Shown piece after piece: positions 45,267 to 55,835 of a DNA stretch of 64,000 nt. The notes beneath the pieces were generated by a model. The model saw only the letters and a program-made list of their open reading frames with translations. It ran no database searches and had not been told where the DNA came from. The position numbers were made by a program, and so were the translations under genes. Source of the stretch: Rhizobium sp. 32-5/1 (GTDB lineage Bacteria; Pseudomonadota; Alphaproteobacteria; Rhizobiales; Rhizobiaceae); assembly GCF_029537235.1 (NCBI RefSeq), contig NZ_CP120638.1, positions 434,001 through 498,000 of the forward strand, read 5' to 3'. How positions within the stretch are numbered: position 1 is the stretch's first letter; each line of letters begins with the position of its first letter.

Positions 45267-46047
45267 CATGCGCGATGACCTCACCCATGCCCTGAGTGAC
45301 GCGGACCCCGTGCGCCGGGCGCAGATCCAGATGCACAAGCCTCTGCCGAAGCGGTTCTACAAGGATGTCACGGTTGGCACTGCTGATGCCGAGCACTCCG
45401 TGCTTCTCGACGGCCGCCCGGTGCGCACGCCGGCCAGAAACACGCTCAGTGTTCCGACGGCTGCGTTGGCCGAGCTGCTGCGTACCGAATGGGCGGCGCA
45501 GGTCGATGTCATCGATCCGGCGAAGATGCCTGTCACGCGGCTCGTGAACACCGCCATCGACGGGGTGAAACCCGATATCCGTGCCGTGTTCGACGATATC
45601 CTGAATTTCTCGGGCACCGACCTCATCTGCTATCGCGCCGAACAGCCGGAAGGGCTGGTCGAGCGTCAGGCACGTCACTGGGACCCGATCCTTACCTGGG
45701 CTGCCGATACGTTCGGAGCGCGTTTCATCCTAGCTGAAGGGATCATGCACCAGACGCAGCCACGCGCCGCGCTGACAGCCTTTGCCGAAGCGCTGCGCCC
45801 CTATGCGACGCCCTTCGGCCTTGCCAGCCTGCATACAATCACGACACTGACGGGATCGGCACTGTTGTCGCTGGCCTTTGCCGAAAAACGCCTGAGCGCG
45901 CAGGACGTCTGGACGCTCGCCCATCTGGACGAGGACTGGCAGATCGAGCATTGGGGAACGGACGACGAAGCCTTCCAGCGACGCGAACATCGCTGGACGG
46001 ACATGCAGGCCGCAACCAGCGCCTTCGACGCGCTGCGGCCCTCGTAG
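45259..46047 (+). CDS. ATP12 family chaperone
   Basis: A 262-residue protein of the ATP12 family, an assembly factor for the F1-ATPase alpha subunit, shared by alphaproteobacteria and mitochondria. PLPKRFYKDVTVG, LDGRPVRTPARNTLSVPT and FSGTDLICYRAEQPEGLVERQ are the signature; the end has LDEDWQIEHWGTDDEA. It is the last gene of a run crcB - rluC - HAD - ATP12 with overlapping or nearly overlapping starts, the usual alphaproteobacterial order for the last three. The frame is intact. Confidence 0.9.
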   Translation: MADMRDDLTHALSDADPVRRAQIQMHKPLPKRFYKDVTVGTADAEHSVLLDGRPVRTPARNTLSVPTAALAELLRTEWAAQVDVIDPAKMPVTRLVNTAIDGVKPDIRAVFDDILNFSGTDLICYRAEQPEGLVERQARHWDPILTWAADTFGARFILAEGIMHQTQPRAALTAFAEALRPYATPFGLASLHTITTLTGSALLSLAFAEKRLSAQDVWTLAHLDEDWQIEHWGTDDEAFQRREHRWTDMQAATSAFDALRPS

Positions 46048-46058
46048 CGTTTACGGAT

Positions 46059-46373
46059 TCAGGCCGTGAGCTTCAGTCCGGCGATCCCCGCAATGATCAG
46101 CAGGATGCAGCCGATCCGCATTGCGGTCGCCGGCTCAGCAAACAGGATGACACCGAGAATGACGGTGCCGACGGTGCCGATCCCGGTCCAGACGGCATAG
46201 GCCGTGCCGAGCGGCAGGGTGCGCACGGCAAGCCCGAGAAGCACGATGCTTGCGACCATGGAGGCTGCAGTCAGCAGCGTCGGCACGAGCTTTGTGAAAC
46301 CCTCGGTGTATTTCAGGCCGATCGCCCAGCCGATTTCGAGAAGTCCCGCGACGAACAGATATATCCAGGCCAT
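46059..46373 (-). CDS. gdx: SMR family guanidinium exporter (Gdx/SugE type)
   Basis: A 104-residue small multidrug resistance protein with four helices. MAWIYLFVAGLLEIGWAIGL carries the conserved Glu for proton exchange, and WTGIGTVGTVILGVILFAEP the loop 3 signature. The sequence resembles SugE more than EmrE. The guanidine-II riboswitch just upstream shows that the substrate is most likely guanidinium, so the protein is a Gdx exporter. The gene is monocistronic, 11 bases from the convergent ATP12 gene. Confidence 0.9.
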   Translation of the reverse strand: MAWIYLFVAGLLEIGWAIGLKYTEGFTKLVPTLLTAASMVASIVLLGLAVRTLPLGTAYAVWTGIGTVGTVILGVILFAEPATAMRIGCILLIIAGIAGLKLTA

Positions 46374-46394
46374 TTTATAACTCCATCAAAAGGA

Positions 46395-46456
46395 GCGAGG
46401 CCGTCCCCGCGGTCGTTCGAGAATGGCAACTTCGCCACCCCGTGCAGCCGTCTGCA
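46395..46456 (-). promoter_or_regulatory. Guanidine-II (mini-ykkC) riboswitch
   Basis: On the minus strand two hairpins carry the diagnostic ACGG loop: TGCAG-ACGG-CTGCA (46456-46443) and GCGGGG-ACGG-CCTCGC (46410-46395), separated by 32 bases. The second hairpin ends 21 bases before the SMR start codon. Two hairpins with ACGR loops in front of an SMR gene are the definition of the guanidine-II class, which opens the ribosome site when guanidine binds. Confidence 0.82.
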
Positions 46457-46539
46457 TATTGCCTCTATGCCATCGCCGACGCCTTCAGGCAAGCACCGCC
46501 CGCGCAACACAGTCATGCTACCCAGGAGCAGCTTGCGCA

Positions 46540-47845
46540 TTACCCGCGTTCTTTCCTGAGCTTTGCCCACCAGTCGAGCCGCTTTCGGATGTCGCGCTCG
46601 AAACCGCGCTCCGGCGGATCGTAGAAGGTCTTGCGGCCCATTTTTTCCGGGAAATAATCCTGCCCTGAAAAGGCGTCCGGCTCGTCGTGATCGTAGCGAT
46701 ACCCGTCGCCATAGCCCTCGCCCTTCATCAGCTTTGTCGGGGCGTTCAGGATATGCTTGGGCGGCAGCAGCGAGCCGTGTTCCTTGGCGGCGCGGGTGGC
46801 AGCCTTGTAGGCGGTATAGACGGCGTTCGACTTCGGCGCGGTGGCGAGATAGACGCAGGCCTGCGCCAGCGCCAGTTCTCCCTCGGGCGAGCCGAGATAA
46901 TCATAGGCATCCTTGGCGGCGTTGCAGACGACCAGCGCCTGCGGATCGGCAAGGCCGATATCCTCCACCGCCATGCGCACCAGCCGCCGGCCGAGATAAA
47001 GCGGGTCCTCGCCCGCATCGAACATCCGGCAGAGATAATAGAGTGCTGCGTCCGGATCCGAACCGCGCACCGATTTGTGCAGTGCCGATATCAGATTGTA
47101 ATGGCCGTCCTGGCCCTTGTCATAAACCGGTGCACGACGCTGAACGATCTCTTGAACGGCCGCTGCATCGAAAACCTCGCCCTTGCGCGCCGCGCGCCAG
47201 ACCTCTTCCGCCAGCGTCAGCACTGCCCGTCCGTCGCCATCGGCCATGCGCACGAGGCTGGCGCGGGCGTCTGCATCAAGCGGCAGCGCCCTGCCCTCGG
47301 TCTGTTCCGCGCGGACGAGCAGTTCGGCAAGACTTGCCTCGTCATGCGACTTGAACGTCAGCACACGCGCGCGACAAAAGAGCGGCATTCAGTTCGAAGG
47401 ACGGATTTTCCGTCGTGGCGCCGACGAGAATGACCGTGCCGTCCTCCATCACCGGCAGGAAGCTATCCTGCTGGGCGCGATTGAAGCGATGGATCTCGTC
47501 GACGAAGAGAAGCGTCTGGCGGCCGGACATGCGCCGGGCGCGGGCGCCCTCGAAAACGCGTTTGAGGTCGGCGACACCGGAGAAGATCGCCGAAATCTGC
47601 TCGAAGGCCAGACCGGCCTCACCGGAAAGCAGCCTCGCCACCGTCGTCTTGCCGGTTCCGGGCGGCCCCCAGAAGATCATCGACCCCAAGGAGCCGGAGG
47701 CGATCATGCGGGCCAGCACGCCGTCTTCGCCTGTCAGGTGCATCTGGCCCGTTACCTCAGCCAGCGTCCGCGGCCGCAGGCGGTCGGCCAGCGGGCGTTT
47801 TGCGTCCATGCCCGGCGGCTCGCTCGCCGCGAAGAGATCGCTCAC
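46540..47845 (-). CDS. rarA: Replication-associated recombination protein A (frameshifted)
   Basis: About 435 residues; the bacterial homologue of WRNIP1/Mgs1. It acts at stalled replication forks. RPLADRLRPRTLAEVTGQ opens the protein; Walker A is FWGPPGTGKTTVARLL, Walker B LLFVDEIHRFN, and the sensor block VGATTENPSFELNAALLSRA. The C-terminal tetramer domain has MFDAGEDPLYLGRRLVRMAVEDIG. Two bases (one GC unit) seem to be missing in the alternating GC tract at about 47364-47373. The GTG start at 47845 overlaps the stop of the HtrA gene (GTGA). Confidence 0.92.
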
Positions 47846-49322
47846 CGGAAGAACTGCCGGATGCGCTGGCCGTTGCGCTCGATCTCGACGCGCCAGAGCG
47901 AGGATCGGCGCCGACGACCGTTTCCAGCGTCGCCGACGTATCGATCTCCGTGCCATTGACGGCGATGATGACGTCTTTCGGCTCGAAGCCGACGCGGGCG
48001 GCCGGCGATCCCCGGGTGATCTGCGTGATCACCACGCCTTGCGCCGATGTGGGCATGCGCAACTCGTCGGCAAGACGCGGCGAAAGATTGGCAACCACAG
48101 CCCCGGCGAAGGGATTGCGCCCCTCGATCAACCGGTCGTCGCGCGGTGAGGTTTCCGGCGCGCGCGCCAGCGTCATCGTCAGGTCGCGTTGCTCGCCATT
48201 GTCGCTGACGGTCAGATGGGCGTCATGGCCGATGCCGACCGTGGTCAGGCGGTAGCCGAGCGCATCAGGATGCTCAACCGAGATGCCGTTGACGGCTGTG
48301 ATCACCTGTCCCGGCTTGATGCCTGCCTGGTCGGCCGGGCCGCCTTCGACAACGGCGCTTACCAGGGCGCCGCGGGCGCGGTCGAGCCCCAGCGCTTCGG
48401 CAACCTCGGATGTTACCGGCTCGAAGCTCGCACCGATATAGGGCCGGATGAAGCTGCCATTCCCGCCTTCAGCGGACGCGACGAAGACCTTGACCAGATT
48501 GGCCGGGATCGCAAAGCCGACGCCGTTTGAGCCGCCGCCACGCGAGAAGATCGCCGTGTTGATGCCGATCAGTTCGCCGTTCATGTTGATCAGCCCGCCG
48601 CCGGAATTGCCGGGATTGATCGCCGCATCAGTCTGAATGAAGAAGCCGAAGTCGCCACTGCTGACCTGGTTGCGCGCCAGTGCCGAGACGATACCGCTGG
48701 TGACCGTCTGGCCGACCCCGAACGGATTGCCGATGGCCAGCACCAGATCACCGACCTCGACCGCATCCGAATCACCGATCGGGACGATTTCGAACGGGCC
48801 CTCGGACTGGATCTTCAGTACGGCGAGGTCGAGGCGTTCGTCCTTCAGGATGATCTTGCTTTCGAACTCGCGGCCGTCAGCCAGCGCCACCTTGATATCA
48901 TCAGCGCCCTCGATGACGTGGTTGTTGGTGACGACAATGCCGTTCTGGCCGACGATCACGCCGGAGCCAAGCGACGACTGCTTTTCCGACCTGTTCGGCA
49001 TCCGCTGGCCGAAGAACTGCTGGAAGAAGGGATCATCAGCAAAGGGCGAGCGGCTCTCGACGGTTTTCTCGGCATAGACATTGACCACAGCATTGGCCGT
49101 CTGCTTGACGAGCGGTGAGAAGGACAGTTGCATCTCTGTGCGGCTCTGCGGCACGGCCTTCGTTGCAGCAGCCGGCGTCGTCACTGCACCGGTTGTGATC
49201 CTTTCAATTCCGTCCTGGGTGCCCTGCCCGGCGAAACCAAAATGGACTGCACCAACCGCCAGCGCCAAAACCGCGATGCCGGAAACAACAAAAAGACGAA
49301 CCGAGCCGAATATGCGTGTCAT
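47842..49322 (-). CDS. Do/DegP-HtrA family periplasmic serine protease (frameshifted near the end)
   Basis: About 493 residues. An N-terminal signal anchor (MTRIFGSVRLFVVSGIAVLA) precedes the protease domain with His in TNNHVIEG, Asp in RLDLAVLKI and Ser in NPGNSGGGL. Two PDZ domains follow (SFEPVTSEVAEALGL to VNGISVEH; AGAVVANLSPRLADELR to VNGTEI). It degrades or refolds misfolded envelope proteins. The frame shifts near 47898-47904; one added base gives SLWRVEIERNGQRIRQFFR and a natural stop at 47842. I start at ATG 49322. Confidence 0.92.
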
Positions 49323-49452
49323 GGGGGTCAAAATCCTGCGATGGGACAACACAGATAGGCTGTCAGGCTTAAAAAGCAAAGACGGCGGAAGCGTGAAAAA
49401 CTCACGCGGGAGAGCTAAACATCCGCATGTTCAATGCGGGGAATAAAGCCGG

Positions 49453-49493
49453 CCAAAACGCAGAACAGCCGGGCGTTGCGGCCCGGCTGTTCT
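49453..49493 (-). terminator. Terminator at the end of the ribosomal protein cluster
   Basis: AGAACAGCCGGGC (49462-49474) pairs with GCCCGGCTGTTCT (49481-49493), a 13-bp stem, followed on the minus strand by GCG and TTTT. It ends the transcript after rplQ. Confidence 0.85.
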
Positions 49494-49517
49494 TAAAATC
49501 CGGCGAACCGGAAAGTC

Positions 49518-49943
49518 TTATGCGGCTTCGGCAGCTTCGGCTTCAGCAGCAACGCGTGCGATGTCCTTGGCGCCCTTGGCCGAGGTGTCGCGATCGACGA
49601 ATTCAATGACGGCGAGAGCCGCATTGTCGCCGTGCCGGAAGCCGGCCTTCATGATGCGAAGGTAGCCGCCGTTGCGGGTTGCGTAGCGCGTTGCGATGGC
49701 ATCGAACAGCTTTCCGACGACAGCAACGTCGCGAATCTGCGAGATGGCCTGACGACGGGCATGAAGGTCACCCTTCTTGCCAAGCGTGACGAGTTTTTCG
49801 ACGATCGGACGGATTTCCTTTGCCTTCGGCAGGGTCGTGACGATCTGCTCATGTTCGATGAGCGAAGCAGCCATGTTGGCAAACATTGCCTTACGGTGGC
49901 TGGCGGTCCGGTTCAGCTTGCGGCCGGCTTTCTTGTGGCGCAT
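49518..49943 (-). CDS. rplQ: 50S ribosomal protein L17
   Basis: A 141-residue L17. [20 protein letters not shown] is the universal start, followed by [22 protein letters not shown]. The alanine/glutamate-rich C-terminal tail (AEAEAAEAA) is typical for rhizobia. It is the last gene of the alpha operon, 127 bases after rpoA, and is followed by a strong terminator. The frame is intact. Confidence 0.98.
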   Translation of the reverse strand: MRHKKAGRKLNRTASHRKAMFANMAASLIEHEQIVTTLPKAKEIRPIVEKLVTLGKKGDLHARRQAISQIRDVAVVGKLFDAIATRYATRNGGYLRIMKAGFRHGDNAALAVIEFVDRDTSAKGAKDIARVAAEAEAAEAA

Positions 49944-50038
49944 GGCTATTCTCCTTTAATGCAGGTTCCCTTGTTATCTGGGCCTGCCGTTTCCTGGCAC
50001 ATACAGGCATCCCTCAGAGAGCCTGCTGTTTGACGGGG

Positions 50039-50063
50039 AAAGGCAGAGGTTTAACCTGCCTTT
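50039..50063 (-). terminator. Hairpin between rpoA and rplQ
   Basis: AAAGGCAG (50039-50046) pairs with CTGCCTTT (50056-50063) around a 9-base loop. The T-run on the minus strand is short, so this may be an attenuator or an RNA processing site rather than a full terminator. Confidence 0.35.
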
Positions 50064-50070
50064 GCTGTTC

Positions 50071-51081
50071 TTAATACTGGTCTTCGTAGCGCTTCGCGAG
50101 ATCTTCGATGTTCTCGGGCGGCCATGCCGGCACTTCCATGCCGAGGTGCAGGCCCATGGAAGCGAGAACTTCCTTGATTTCGTTGAGCGACTTGCGGCCA
50201 AAGTTCGGAGTGCGAAGCATTTCCGCTTCGGTCTTCTGAATGAGGTCGCCGATATAGACGATGTTGTCGTTCTTCAGGCAGTTCGCCGAACGGACGGACA
50301 GTTCCAGTTCGTCGACCTTCTTGAGAAGGGCCGGGTTGAACGCCAGTTCGGTAACGGCTTCTTCTTCGGCTTCCTTCTGCGGTTCGTCGAAGTTGACGAA
50401 AACGCCGAGCTGGTCCTGAAGGATGCGGGCCGCGAACGCGACTGCATCTTCACCGGTGACCGAACCATCGGTCTCGATCTGCATCGACAGCTTGTCGTAG
50501 TCGAGAACCTGGCCTTCGCGGGTGTTTTCCACCTTGTAGGACACTTTCTTGACCGGCGAATACAGGCTGTCGACCGGGATGAGGCCGATCGGCGCATCTT
50601 CCGAACGATTGCGGTCCGCCGGGACATAGCCCTTGCCGTTGCTGACCGTGAATTCCATGCGGATTTCGGCGCCCTCGTCGAGGGTGCAGATGACATGGTT
50701 CGGGTTGAGGATCTCGATATCGCCAACCGTCTGGATGTCACCAGCCGTTACGACGCCCGGACCCTGCTTGCGCACGACCATGCGCTTGGAATCATCGCCG
50801 TCCATCTTGATGGCGATTTCCTTGATGTTCAGCACGATATCGGTCACGTCCTCGCGAACGCCCGGGATCGAGGAGAACTCATGCAGAACGCCGTCGATCT
50901 GTACCGCTGTCACGGCAGCACCGCGCAGCGACGACAGAAGCACGCGGCGAAGCGCGTTGCCAAGCGTCAGGCCGAAGCCACGCTCCAGCGGCTCAGCAAC
51001 AAGGCTAACCTTGGTGCGGCCGGAAGAGGTGAACTCAACCTTGTTCGGCTTGATCAGTTCCTGCCAGTTTTTCTGAATCAT
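50071..51081 (-). CDS. rpoA: DNA-directed RNA polymerase subunit alpha
   Basis: A 336-residue alpha subunit. The N-terminal assembly domain contains [25 protein letters not shown] sequence ([17 protein letters not shown]) and a VNIKEIAI-type strand ([10 protein letters not shown]). The C-terminal domain has [20 protein letters not shown] and [19 protein letters not shown], which contacts UP elements and activators. The start at 51081 ([16 protein letters not shown]) is the usual rhizobial one; an upstream ATG is not used. The frame is intact. Confidence 0.98.
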   Translation of the reverse strand: MIQKNWQELIKPNKVEFTSSGRTKVSLVAEPLERGFGLTLGNALRRVLLSSLRGAAVTAVQIDGVLHEFSSIPGVREDVTDIVLNIKEIAIKMDGDDSKRMVVRKQGPGVVTAGDIQTVGDIEILNPNHVICTLDEGAEIRMEFTVSNGKGYVPADRNRSEDAPIGLIPVDSLYSPVKKVSYKVENTREGQVLDYDKLSMQIETDGSVTGEDAVAFAARILQDQLGVFVNFDEPQKEAEEEAVTELAFNPALLKKVDELELSVRSANCLKNDNIVYIGDLIQKTEAEMLRTPNFGRKSLNEIKEVLASMGLHLGMEVPAWPPENIEDLAKRYEDQY

Positions 51082-51179
51082 ATGTTTTTGCCTTCCGTTC
51101 GTTGCCACCATCCAATCGTGGCAACCGAGCCTTGAAGCGCCGGAGGGACACGTCCCTGCCGGCTTGACGAATAATGCGA

Positions 51180-51569
51180 TTAAACGCGACGCTTCTTGCG
51201 CGGGCGGCAACCATTGTGCGGGATCGGCGTGACGTCACGGATCGAGGTGATCATGAAGCCTGCAGCCTGGAGCGCACGCAGGGCCGATTCGCGACCGGAA
51301 CCCGGGCCGCAGACTTCGACTTCAAGCGTCTTCATGCCATGTTCCTGGGCCTTCTTGGCCGCATCTTCAGCAGCCATCTGGGCTGCGAACGGGGTCGACT
51401 TGCGCGACCCCTTGAAGCCCTTCGAACCAGCCGACGACCAGGCAATGGCGTTGCCCTGTGCATCGGTGATGGTGATCATCGTGTTGTTGAACGACGAATT
51501 GACGTGGGCAACGCCCGTCGAAATGTTTTTCCGCTCGCGACGGCGAACGCGTGTGGCTTCCTTGGCCAT
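51180..51569 (-). CDS. rpsK: 30S ribosomal protein S11
   Basis: A 129-residue S11. Blocks: [40 protein letters not shown] and the C-terminal [18 protein letters not shown]. It lies between rpsM and rpoA, and rpsD is absent, as usual in alphaproteobacteria. The frame is intact. The 234-base gap upstream, to rpsM, is unusually long and carries a terminator-like hairpin and a direct repeat. Confidence 0.98.
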   Translation of the reverse strand: MAKEATRVRRRERKNISTGVAHVNSSFNNTMITITDAQGNAIAWSSAGSKGFKGSRKSTPFAAQMAAEDAAKKAQEHGMKTLEVEVCGPGSGRESALRALQAAGFMITSIRDVTPIPHNGCRPRKKRRV

Positions 51570-51592
51570 GGTATACCTTTCGTTGATCTCTG

Positions 51593-51722
51593 CACCGCCG
51601 TAGTTCCAGCGGCTCCACCGGGAAAGACAAGCGCCCTTCCCTGAATGTCAAAAATGCGCAGCGGGAGTAAACCCTGTTGCGCGGCGATATCGTCACTGCC
51701 GTGATTCCAGCAGCTCCACCGG
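51593..51722. repeat. Imperfect 29-bp direct repeat between rpsM and rpsK
   Basis: Copy 1 (51593-51621) and copy 2 (51694-51722) share 25 of 29 bases, including TTCCAGC and GCTCCACCGG. They are 101 bases apart in the long rpsM-rpsK gap. They may be protein or RNA binding elements, or the result of a duplication. Confidence 0.6.
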
Positions 51723-51751
51723 ACGGGCGCTTCTCGCACCTGTCCGAAACT

Positions 51752-51782
51752 AGAAAAGAGGCCGGCGACGGGCGCCAGCCTC
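51752..51782 (-). terminator. Terminator-like hairpin after rpsM
   Basis: On the minus strand GAGGCTGGCG pairs with CGCCGGCCTC (one G-T pair) around CCCGT, then TTTTCT follows. It lies 22 bases past the rpsM stop, inside the ribosomal protein cluster. Confidence 0.65.
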
Positions 51783-51803
51783 GAGCACTTCCTTTGCAGG
51801 AAA

Positions 51804-52172
51804 TTACTTCTTCTTACCGGCGATCGCCTTTGCCGGACCCTTGCGGGTGCGGGCATTGGTGTGCGTACGCTGGCCACGAACCGGAAGCGAACGACGGTGA
51901 CGCAGGCCACGGTAGCAGCCCAGATCCATCAGACGCTTGATGTTCATCGAGGTTTCGCGGCGAAGATCGCCTTCTACCTGATAATCACGGTCGATTGCCT
52001 CGCGGATCTGAAGAACTTCAGCATCCGTCAGTTGGTGCACACGACGTTCAGCCGGGATACCGACCTTCTCGACGATTTCCTGTGCGAATTTCGCTCCGAT
52101 CCCGTGAATATAGCGAAGCGCAATTACTACGCGCTTGCTTGTCGGGATGTTGACGCCAGCGATACGTGCCAC
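51804..52172 (-). CDS. rpsM: 30S ribosomal protein S13
   Basis: A 122-residue S13. [20 protein letters not shown], then [13 protein letters not shown], and the C-terminal [20 protein letters not shown], with a [19 protein letters not shown] basic tail that contacts 23S rRNA and tRNA. It follows adk after a 216-base gap. The frame is intact. Confidence 0.98.
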   Translation of the reverse strand: MARIAGVNIPTSKRVVIALRYIHGIGAKFAQEIVEKVGIPAERRVHQLTDAEVLQIREAIDRDYQVEGDLRRETSMNIKRLMDLGCYRGLRHRRSLPVRGQRTHTNARTRKGPAKAIAGKKK

Positions 52173-52388
52173 GCGTATTCTCCTTGCTTCCCGTTGCCAT
52201 CCGGCAAGAGGTTTTTTCGTTTACACCTCCATCAAGGAGGCGACCATTAAAACAATGTTCGGGACACGTCGAAAACGACCGCACCCGGACTTCGTTGCCC
52301 GAAATCCGCGCCGATCGCTTGCATGTCGCGAGTTAGCGCGGTCTTTGGAGGATAAGGCCGAGAAAGTCAACTCCCCGGCCCTCCATTT

Positions 52389-52986
52389 TTAGGCGTCGGC
52401 GGAAGCCGAAGCCAATATTCTGTTGATTTCGGCAGTGACCGTTTCCACTGATGCCATACCGTCAACCGTCCGGAGCTGCCCTGTGGAGGCATAGTGATCC
52501 GACAGCGGCGCCGTCTTTTCCCGATACTCCACCAAACGCTTCTTGACTGCTTCCGGATTGTCGTCGGAACGGACCTTGCCGCCTGCAGCCAGCGTCTCCG
52601 TAACCCGATTCTCTATCCGGCGCACCAGGGCATTTTCATCAACCTTCAACTCGATGACGGCATCGAGATTCAGGCCCTTGGTCTCAAGCATGCTGGCGAG
52701 TGCCACAGCCTGGGGAACAGTCCGGGGATAACCGTCGAGAATGAACCCCTTGGCGCATTCCGGCAGAATCGATCTTGTCGGAGACGATCTCGTTGACGAT
52801 CTCGTCGGAGACAAGCTGGCCGGCATCCATGACAGCCTTTGCCCGCTTGCCGACATCGCTCTGTTCGGCAACAGCTGCACGCAGCATGTCACCCGTGGAG
52901 AGCTGAGGAATGTCGTAAGCTTCCGTCAGAAGCTTGGCCTGCGTACCCTTGCCTGCCCCAGGCGGTCCCAAAAATATAAGTCTCAT
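52389..52986 (-). CDS. adk: Adenylate kinase (frameshifted)
   Basis: About 198 residues, the short form without the zinc lid. Interconverts ATP, ADP and [23 protein letters not shown] is the P-loop; [14 protein letters not shown] is the AMP site. In the second frame [14 protein letters not shown] and [20 protein letters not shown] follow. One base seems to be inserted near 52760-52768 between DKIDS and ECAKGF. The gene is essential, so an error in the sequence is likely. The start overlaps the secY stop by ATGA. Confidence 0.95.
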
Positions 52987-54323
52987 CGTCCCCTCTTCCC
53001 TCCACGCAGCTTTGATTTCTTGATCAGCCCCTCATACTGCTGGGCAATCAGGTGACCCTGTATCTGTGCTACAGTATCAAGGGTCACGCTGACAACAATC
53101 AAAAGCGACGTACCACCAAGGTAGAACGGCACGCCGGTCTGCGCGATCATCACTTCGGGAAGAATACAGACGAACATCAGGTAAAGCGCGCCGATCACCG
53201 TGATGCGGGTGAGGACGTAATCGATGTATTCGGCGGTGCGCTCGCCCGGCCGAATGCCGAGGATGAAGCCGCCGTGCTTCTTCAGATTGTCGGCCGTATC
53301 CTTCGGGTTGAAAACGATGGCCGTGTAGAAGAAGGCAAAGAACGCGATCATGCCGCCGTAAAGCACCATGTAAAGCGGCTGGCCGTGGCCAAGGGCAGCA
53401 ACGATCGTTGTTGCCCAGCCAGGCAGATTCGACGTGTTGGCAAAGCCTGCAATCGTTGCCGGCAGAAGCAGCAGCGACGACGCGAAGATGGCGGGGATGA
53501 CACCGGCCGTGTTCAGCTTCAGCGGCAGGTGCGAGGTATCGCCCTGAAACATCTTGTTGCCCACCTGGCGCTTCGGATACTGGATCAGAAGCCGGCGCTG
53601 GGCGCGCTCGACGAAGACGATCAGCGCGATGACACCAACGACCATCACGATGATCGCGAGAATCAGCGGGGTCGAAAGAGCGCCGGTGCGGCCGAGTTCG
53701 AGCGTGCTGGCCATGGCCGTCGGCAGATGCGCGACGATACCCGCGAAGATGATCAGGGAAATACCGTTGCCGATGCCGCGCGAGGTGATCTGCTCGCCGA
53801 GCCACATCAGGAACATCGTGCCGCCCAAGAGCGAGATGACCGTGGAAATCTTGAAGAACCAGCCCGGATCGCCCACAAGACCGTTGCCGCTTTCCAGACC
53901 AACAGCAATGCCATAGGCCTGCATGGTGCCGAGCAGCACCGTGCCGTAGCGCGTATACTGGTTGATGACCTTGCGGCCCTGCTCGCCTTCCTTCTTCAGC
54001 TGTTCCAGCGACGGGACGACTGAGGTCATCAGCTGGACGATGATAGAGGCAGAGATATAGGGCATGATGCCGAGGGCGAAGATTGCCATGCGCTCGACGG
54101 CGCCGCCCGAAAACATGTTGAAGAGACCGAGGATGCCGCCGCTCTGGCCCTGGAAGGCCTGCGCAAAGGCTTCCGGATTGAGTCCAGGAAGCGGAATGTA
54201 GGTGCCGAGACGATAAACCAGAAGCGCGCCGAGCGTAAACCAGAGGCGTTTTTTCAGATCTTCCGCTTTGGCGAAAGTCGAAAAATTCAGGTTGGAGGCG
54301 AGCTGTTCCGCTGCAGAAGCCAT
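52983..54323 (-). CDS. secY: Preprotein translocase subunit SecY
   Basis: A 446-residue SecY with ten transmembrane helices; it forms the protein channel with SecE and SecG in the inner membrane. Blocks: [37 protein letters not shown] and [20 protein letters not shown], the last being the cytosolic loop that contacts SecA and the ribosome. It lies between rplO and adk; a terminator-like hairpin separates it from rplO. The frame is intact. Confidence 0.98.
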   Translation of the reverse strand: MASAAEQLASNLNFSTFAKAEDLKKRLWFTLGALLVYRLGTYIPLPGLNPEAFAQAFQGQSGGILGLFNMFSGGAVERMAIFALGIMPYISASIIVQLMTSVVPSLEQLKKEGEQGRKVINQYTRYGTVLLGTMQAYGIAVGLESGNGLVGDPGWFFKISTVISLLGGTMFLMWLGEQITSRGIGNGISLIIFAGIVAHLPTAMASTLELGRTGALSTPLILAIIVMVVGVIALIVFVERAQRRLLIQYPKRQVGNKMFQGDTSHLPLKLNTAGVIPAIFASSLLLLPATIAGFANTSNLPGWATTIVAALGHGQPLYMVLYGGMIAFFAFFYTAIVFNPKDTADNLKKHGGFILGIRPGERTAEYIDYVLTRITVIGALYLMFVCILPEVMIAQTGVPFYLGGTSLLIVVSVTLDTVAQIQGHLIAQQYEGLIKKSKLRGGKRGR

Positions 54324-54510
54324 GCAATTCTCCGCGTAACCAATGTTGGAACCCGCGGGGTGACCCGGTCAGCTCCGGTAGAGGTTATGTTCTGTGTGTG
54401 AAAACCGGCTTGGAAAGACTGCAGCTGCAATCATACGCCTCACCTGGCTCCCGTTAATGTCAGTGCCCGCGTTGAACGGCCACGAATCCGTGAGGCTCTC
54501 ATATGGGAGC

Positions 54511-54541
54511 AAAACCGCCCGGTGTGAAGCACTCCGGGCGG
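54511..54541 (-). terminator. Terminator-like hairpin between rplO and secY
   Basis: On the minus strand CCGCCCGG pairs with CCGGGCGG (54541-54534 with 54522-54515) around 11 bases, followed by TTTT. It is 16 bases past the rplO stop. A full intrinsic terminator here would uncouple secY from the upstream ribosomal genes. Confidence 0.7.
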
Positions 54542-54556
54542 TCTATCGGTAAACTA

Positions 54557-55027
54557 TTATTCAGCAGCGCCCGAAAGCAGCTTGATCGAACCGCCAGCCT
54601 TTTCGATCTTTTCGATCGCAGGCTTGGAAGCGCCGGCAACTTCGATCGTTACCTTTGCCGTCAGTTCACCATCGGCCAGAACGCGAACGCCGTCCTTAGC
54701 ACGGCGAATGACGCGGGCTGCCTGGAGCGACGCTGCATCGATCGTCTTGGAAGCATCAAGCTTCTTCGCGTCGATGGCTGTCTGGATGCGGCCGAGCGAC
54801 ACGACAACAAAATCCGAACGGAAGATGTTGTTGAAGCCGCGCTTCGGCAGACGACGGTAGATTGGCATCTGGCCGCCTTCAAAGCCGTTGATGGCAACGC
54901 CGGAGCGTGCCTTTTGACCCTTCACACCGCGACCGGCAGTCTTGCCGGAGCCGGAGCCGATACCACGACCGAGACGCTTACGGTTCTTGGTAGAACCTTC
55001 ATTGTCCTTGATTTCATTCAGTTTCAT
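54557..55027 (-). CDS. rplO: 50S ribosomal protein L15
   Basis: A 156-residue L15. [20 protein letters not shown] is the start, [18 protein letters not shown] the glycine-rich rRNA-binding region and [15 protein letters not shown] the conserved core. The start at 55027 is the family start, although an in-frame ATG lies 10 codons upstream. It is followed by a terminator-like hairpin. The frame is intact. Confidence 0.98.
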   Translation of the reverse strand: MKLNEIKDNEGSTKNRKRLGRGIGSGSGKTAGRGVKGQKARSGVAINGFEGGQMPIYRRLPKRGFNNIFRSDFVVVSLGRIQTAIDAKKLDASKTIDAASLQAARVIRRAKDGVRVLADGELTAKVTIEVAGASKPAIEKIEKAGGSIKLLSGAAE

Positions 55028-55040
55028 GACTGTATCCCCC

Positions 55041-55253
55041 TCACTTCTCGTCGACAACGCGAACGAGGTGCTGGACGGCCCGGATCATGCCACGAACGGA
55101 AGGCGTATCTTCCAGCGTGCGAACCCGGTGCATCTTGTTCAGTCCGAGACCGATCAGCGTCTGACGCTGAACGTTCGGACGACGAATGGGGCTACCGATC
55201 TGTTCGACGGTAACCGTTGCCTTTTCAGACACTGTGGTTGCTTTCTTGGCCAT
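55041..55253 (-). CDS. rpmD: 50S ribosomal protein L30
   Basis: A 70-residue L30. [20 protein letters not shown] and [21 protein letters not shown] are the signature of the bacterial type. It is 13 bases upstream of rplO and 13 bases downstream of rpsE. The frame is intact. Confidence 0.97.
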   Translation of the reverse strand: MAKKATTVSEKATVTVEQIGSPIRRPNVQRQTLIGLGLNKMHRVRTLEDTPSVRGMIRAVQHLVRVVDEK

Positions 55254-55266
55254 TGTTCAGGCTCCC

Positions 55267-55835
55267 TTATTCTTCGGAAGCAACGCCGGCGGACGTGCGA
55301 CGGGCCTGCAGAGTGGCAAACTTCATGCCGCGCTGTGCCGCGATGTCCTTCGGGTGCATCTGGTTCTTGAGGGCGTCGAACGTGGCGCGAATCATGTTGT
55401 ACGGGTTGGAAGAACCCGTCGACTTCGCAACAACGTCGTGCATGCCGAGCGTTTCGAAAACGGCGCGCATCGGACCACCGGCGATGATGCCGGTACCTGC
55501 CTTGGCGGCACGCAGCAGAACCTTGCCGGCGCCGTGACGGCCGTGGACGTCGTGATGCAGCGTGCGGCCCGAGCGCAGCGGAACGAAGATCAGTTCGCGC
55601 TTGGCGGCTTCGGTAGCCTTGCGGATCGCTTCCGGCACTTCACGTGCCTTGCCGTGACCAAAGCCAACGCGGCCCTTCTGGTCGCCGACGACGACGAGAG
55701 CAGCAAAGCCGAAACGACGGCCGCCCTTGACGACTTTTGCGACGCGGTTGATTGCGACGAGCTTATCGACGAATTCGCTGTCGCGCTCCTCACGGTTCTG
55801 GCGATCGTCGCGAGAACCTCTTTTTCTTGTGCCAT
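55267..55835 (-). CDS. rpsE: 30S ribosomal protein S5 (frameshifted near the start)
   Basis: About 189 residues. The body has [20 protein letters not shown], then [20 protein letters not shown] and [21 protein letters not shown], all typical for S5. The start MAQEK at 55835 lies in another frame. One more T in the T5 run 55821-55825 (A on the coding strand) gives [19 protein letters not shown], the usual start. Without it the body has no proper start codon. Since rpsE is essential, a sequencing error is very likely. Confidence 0.97.
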
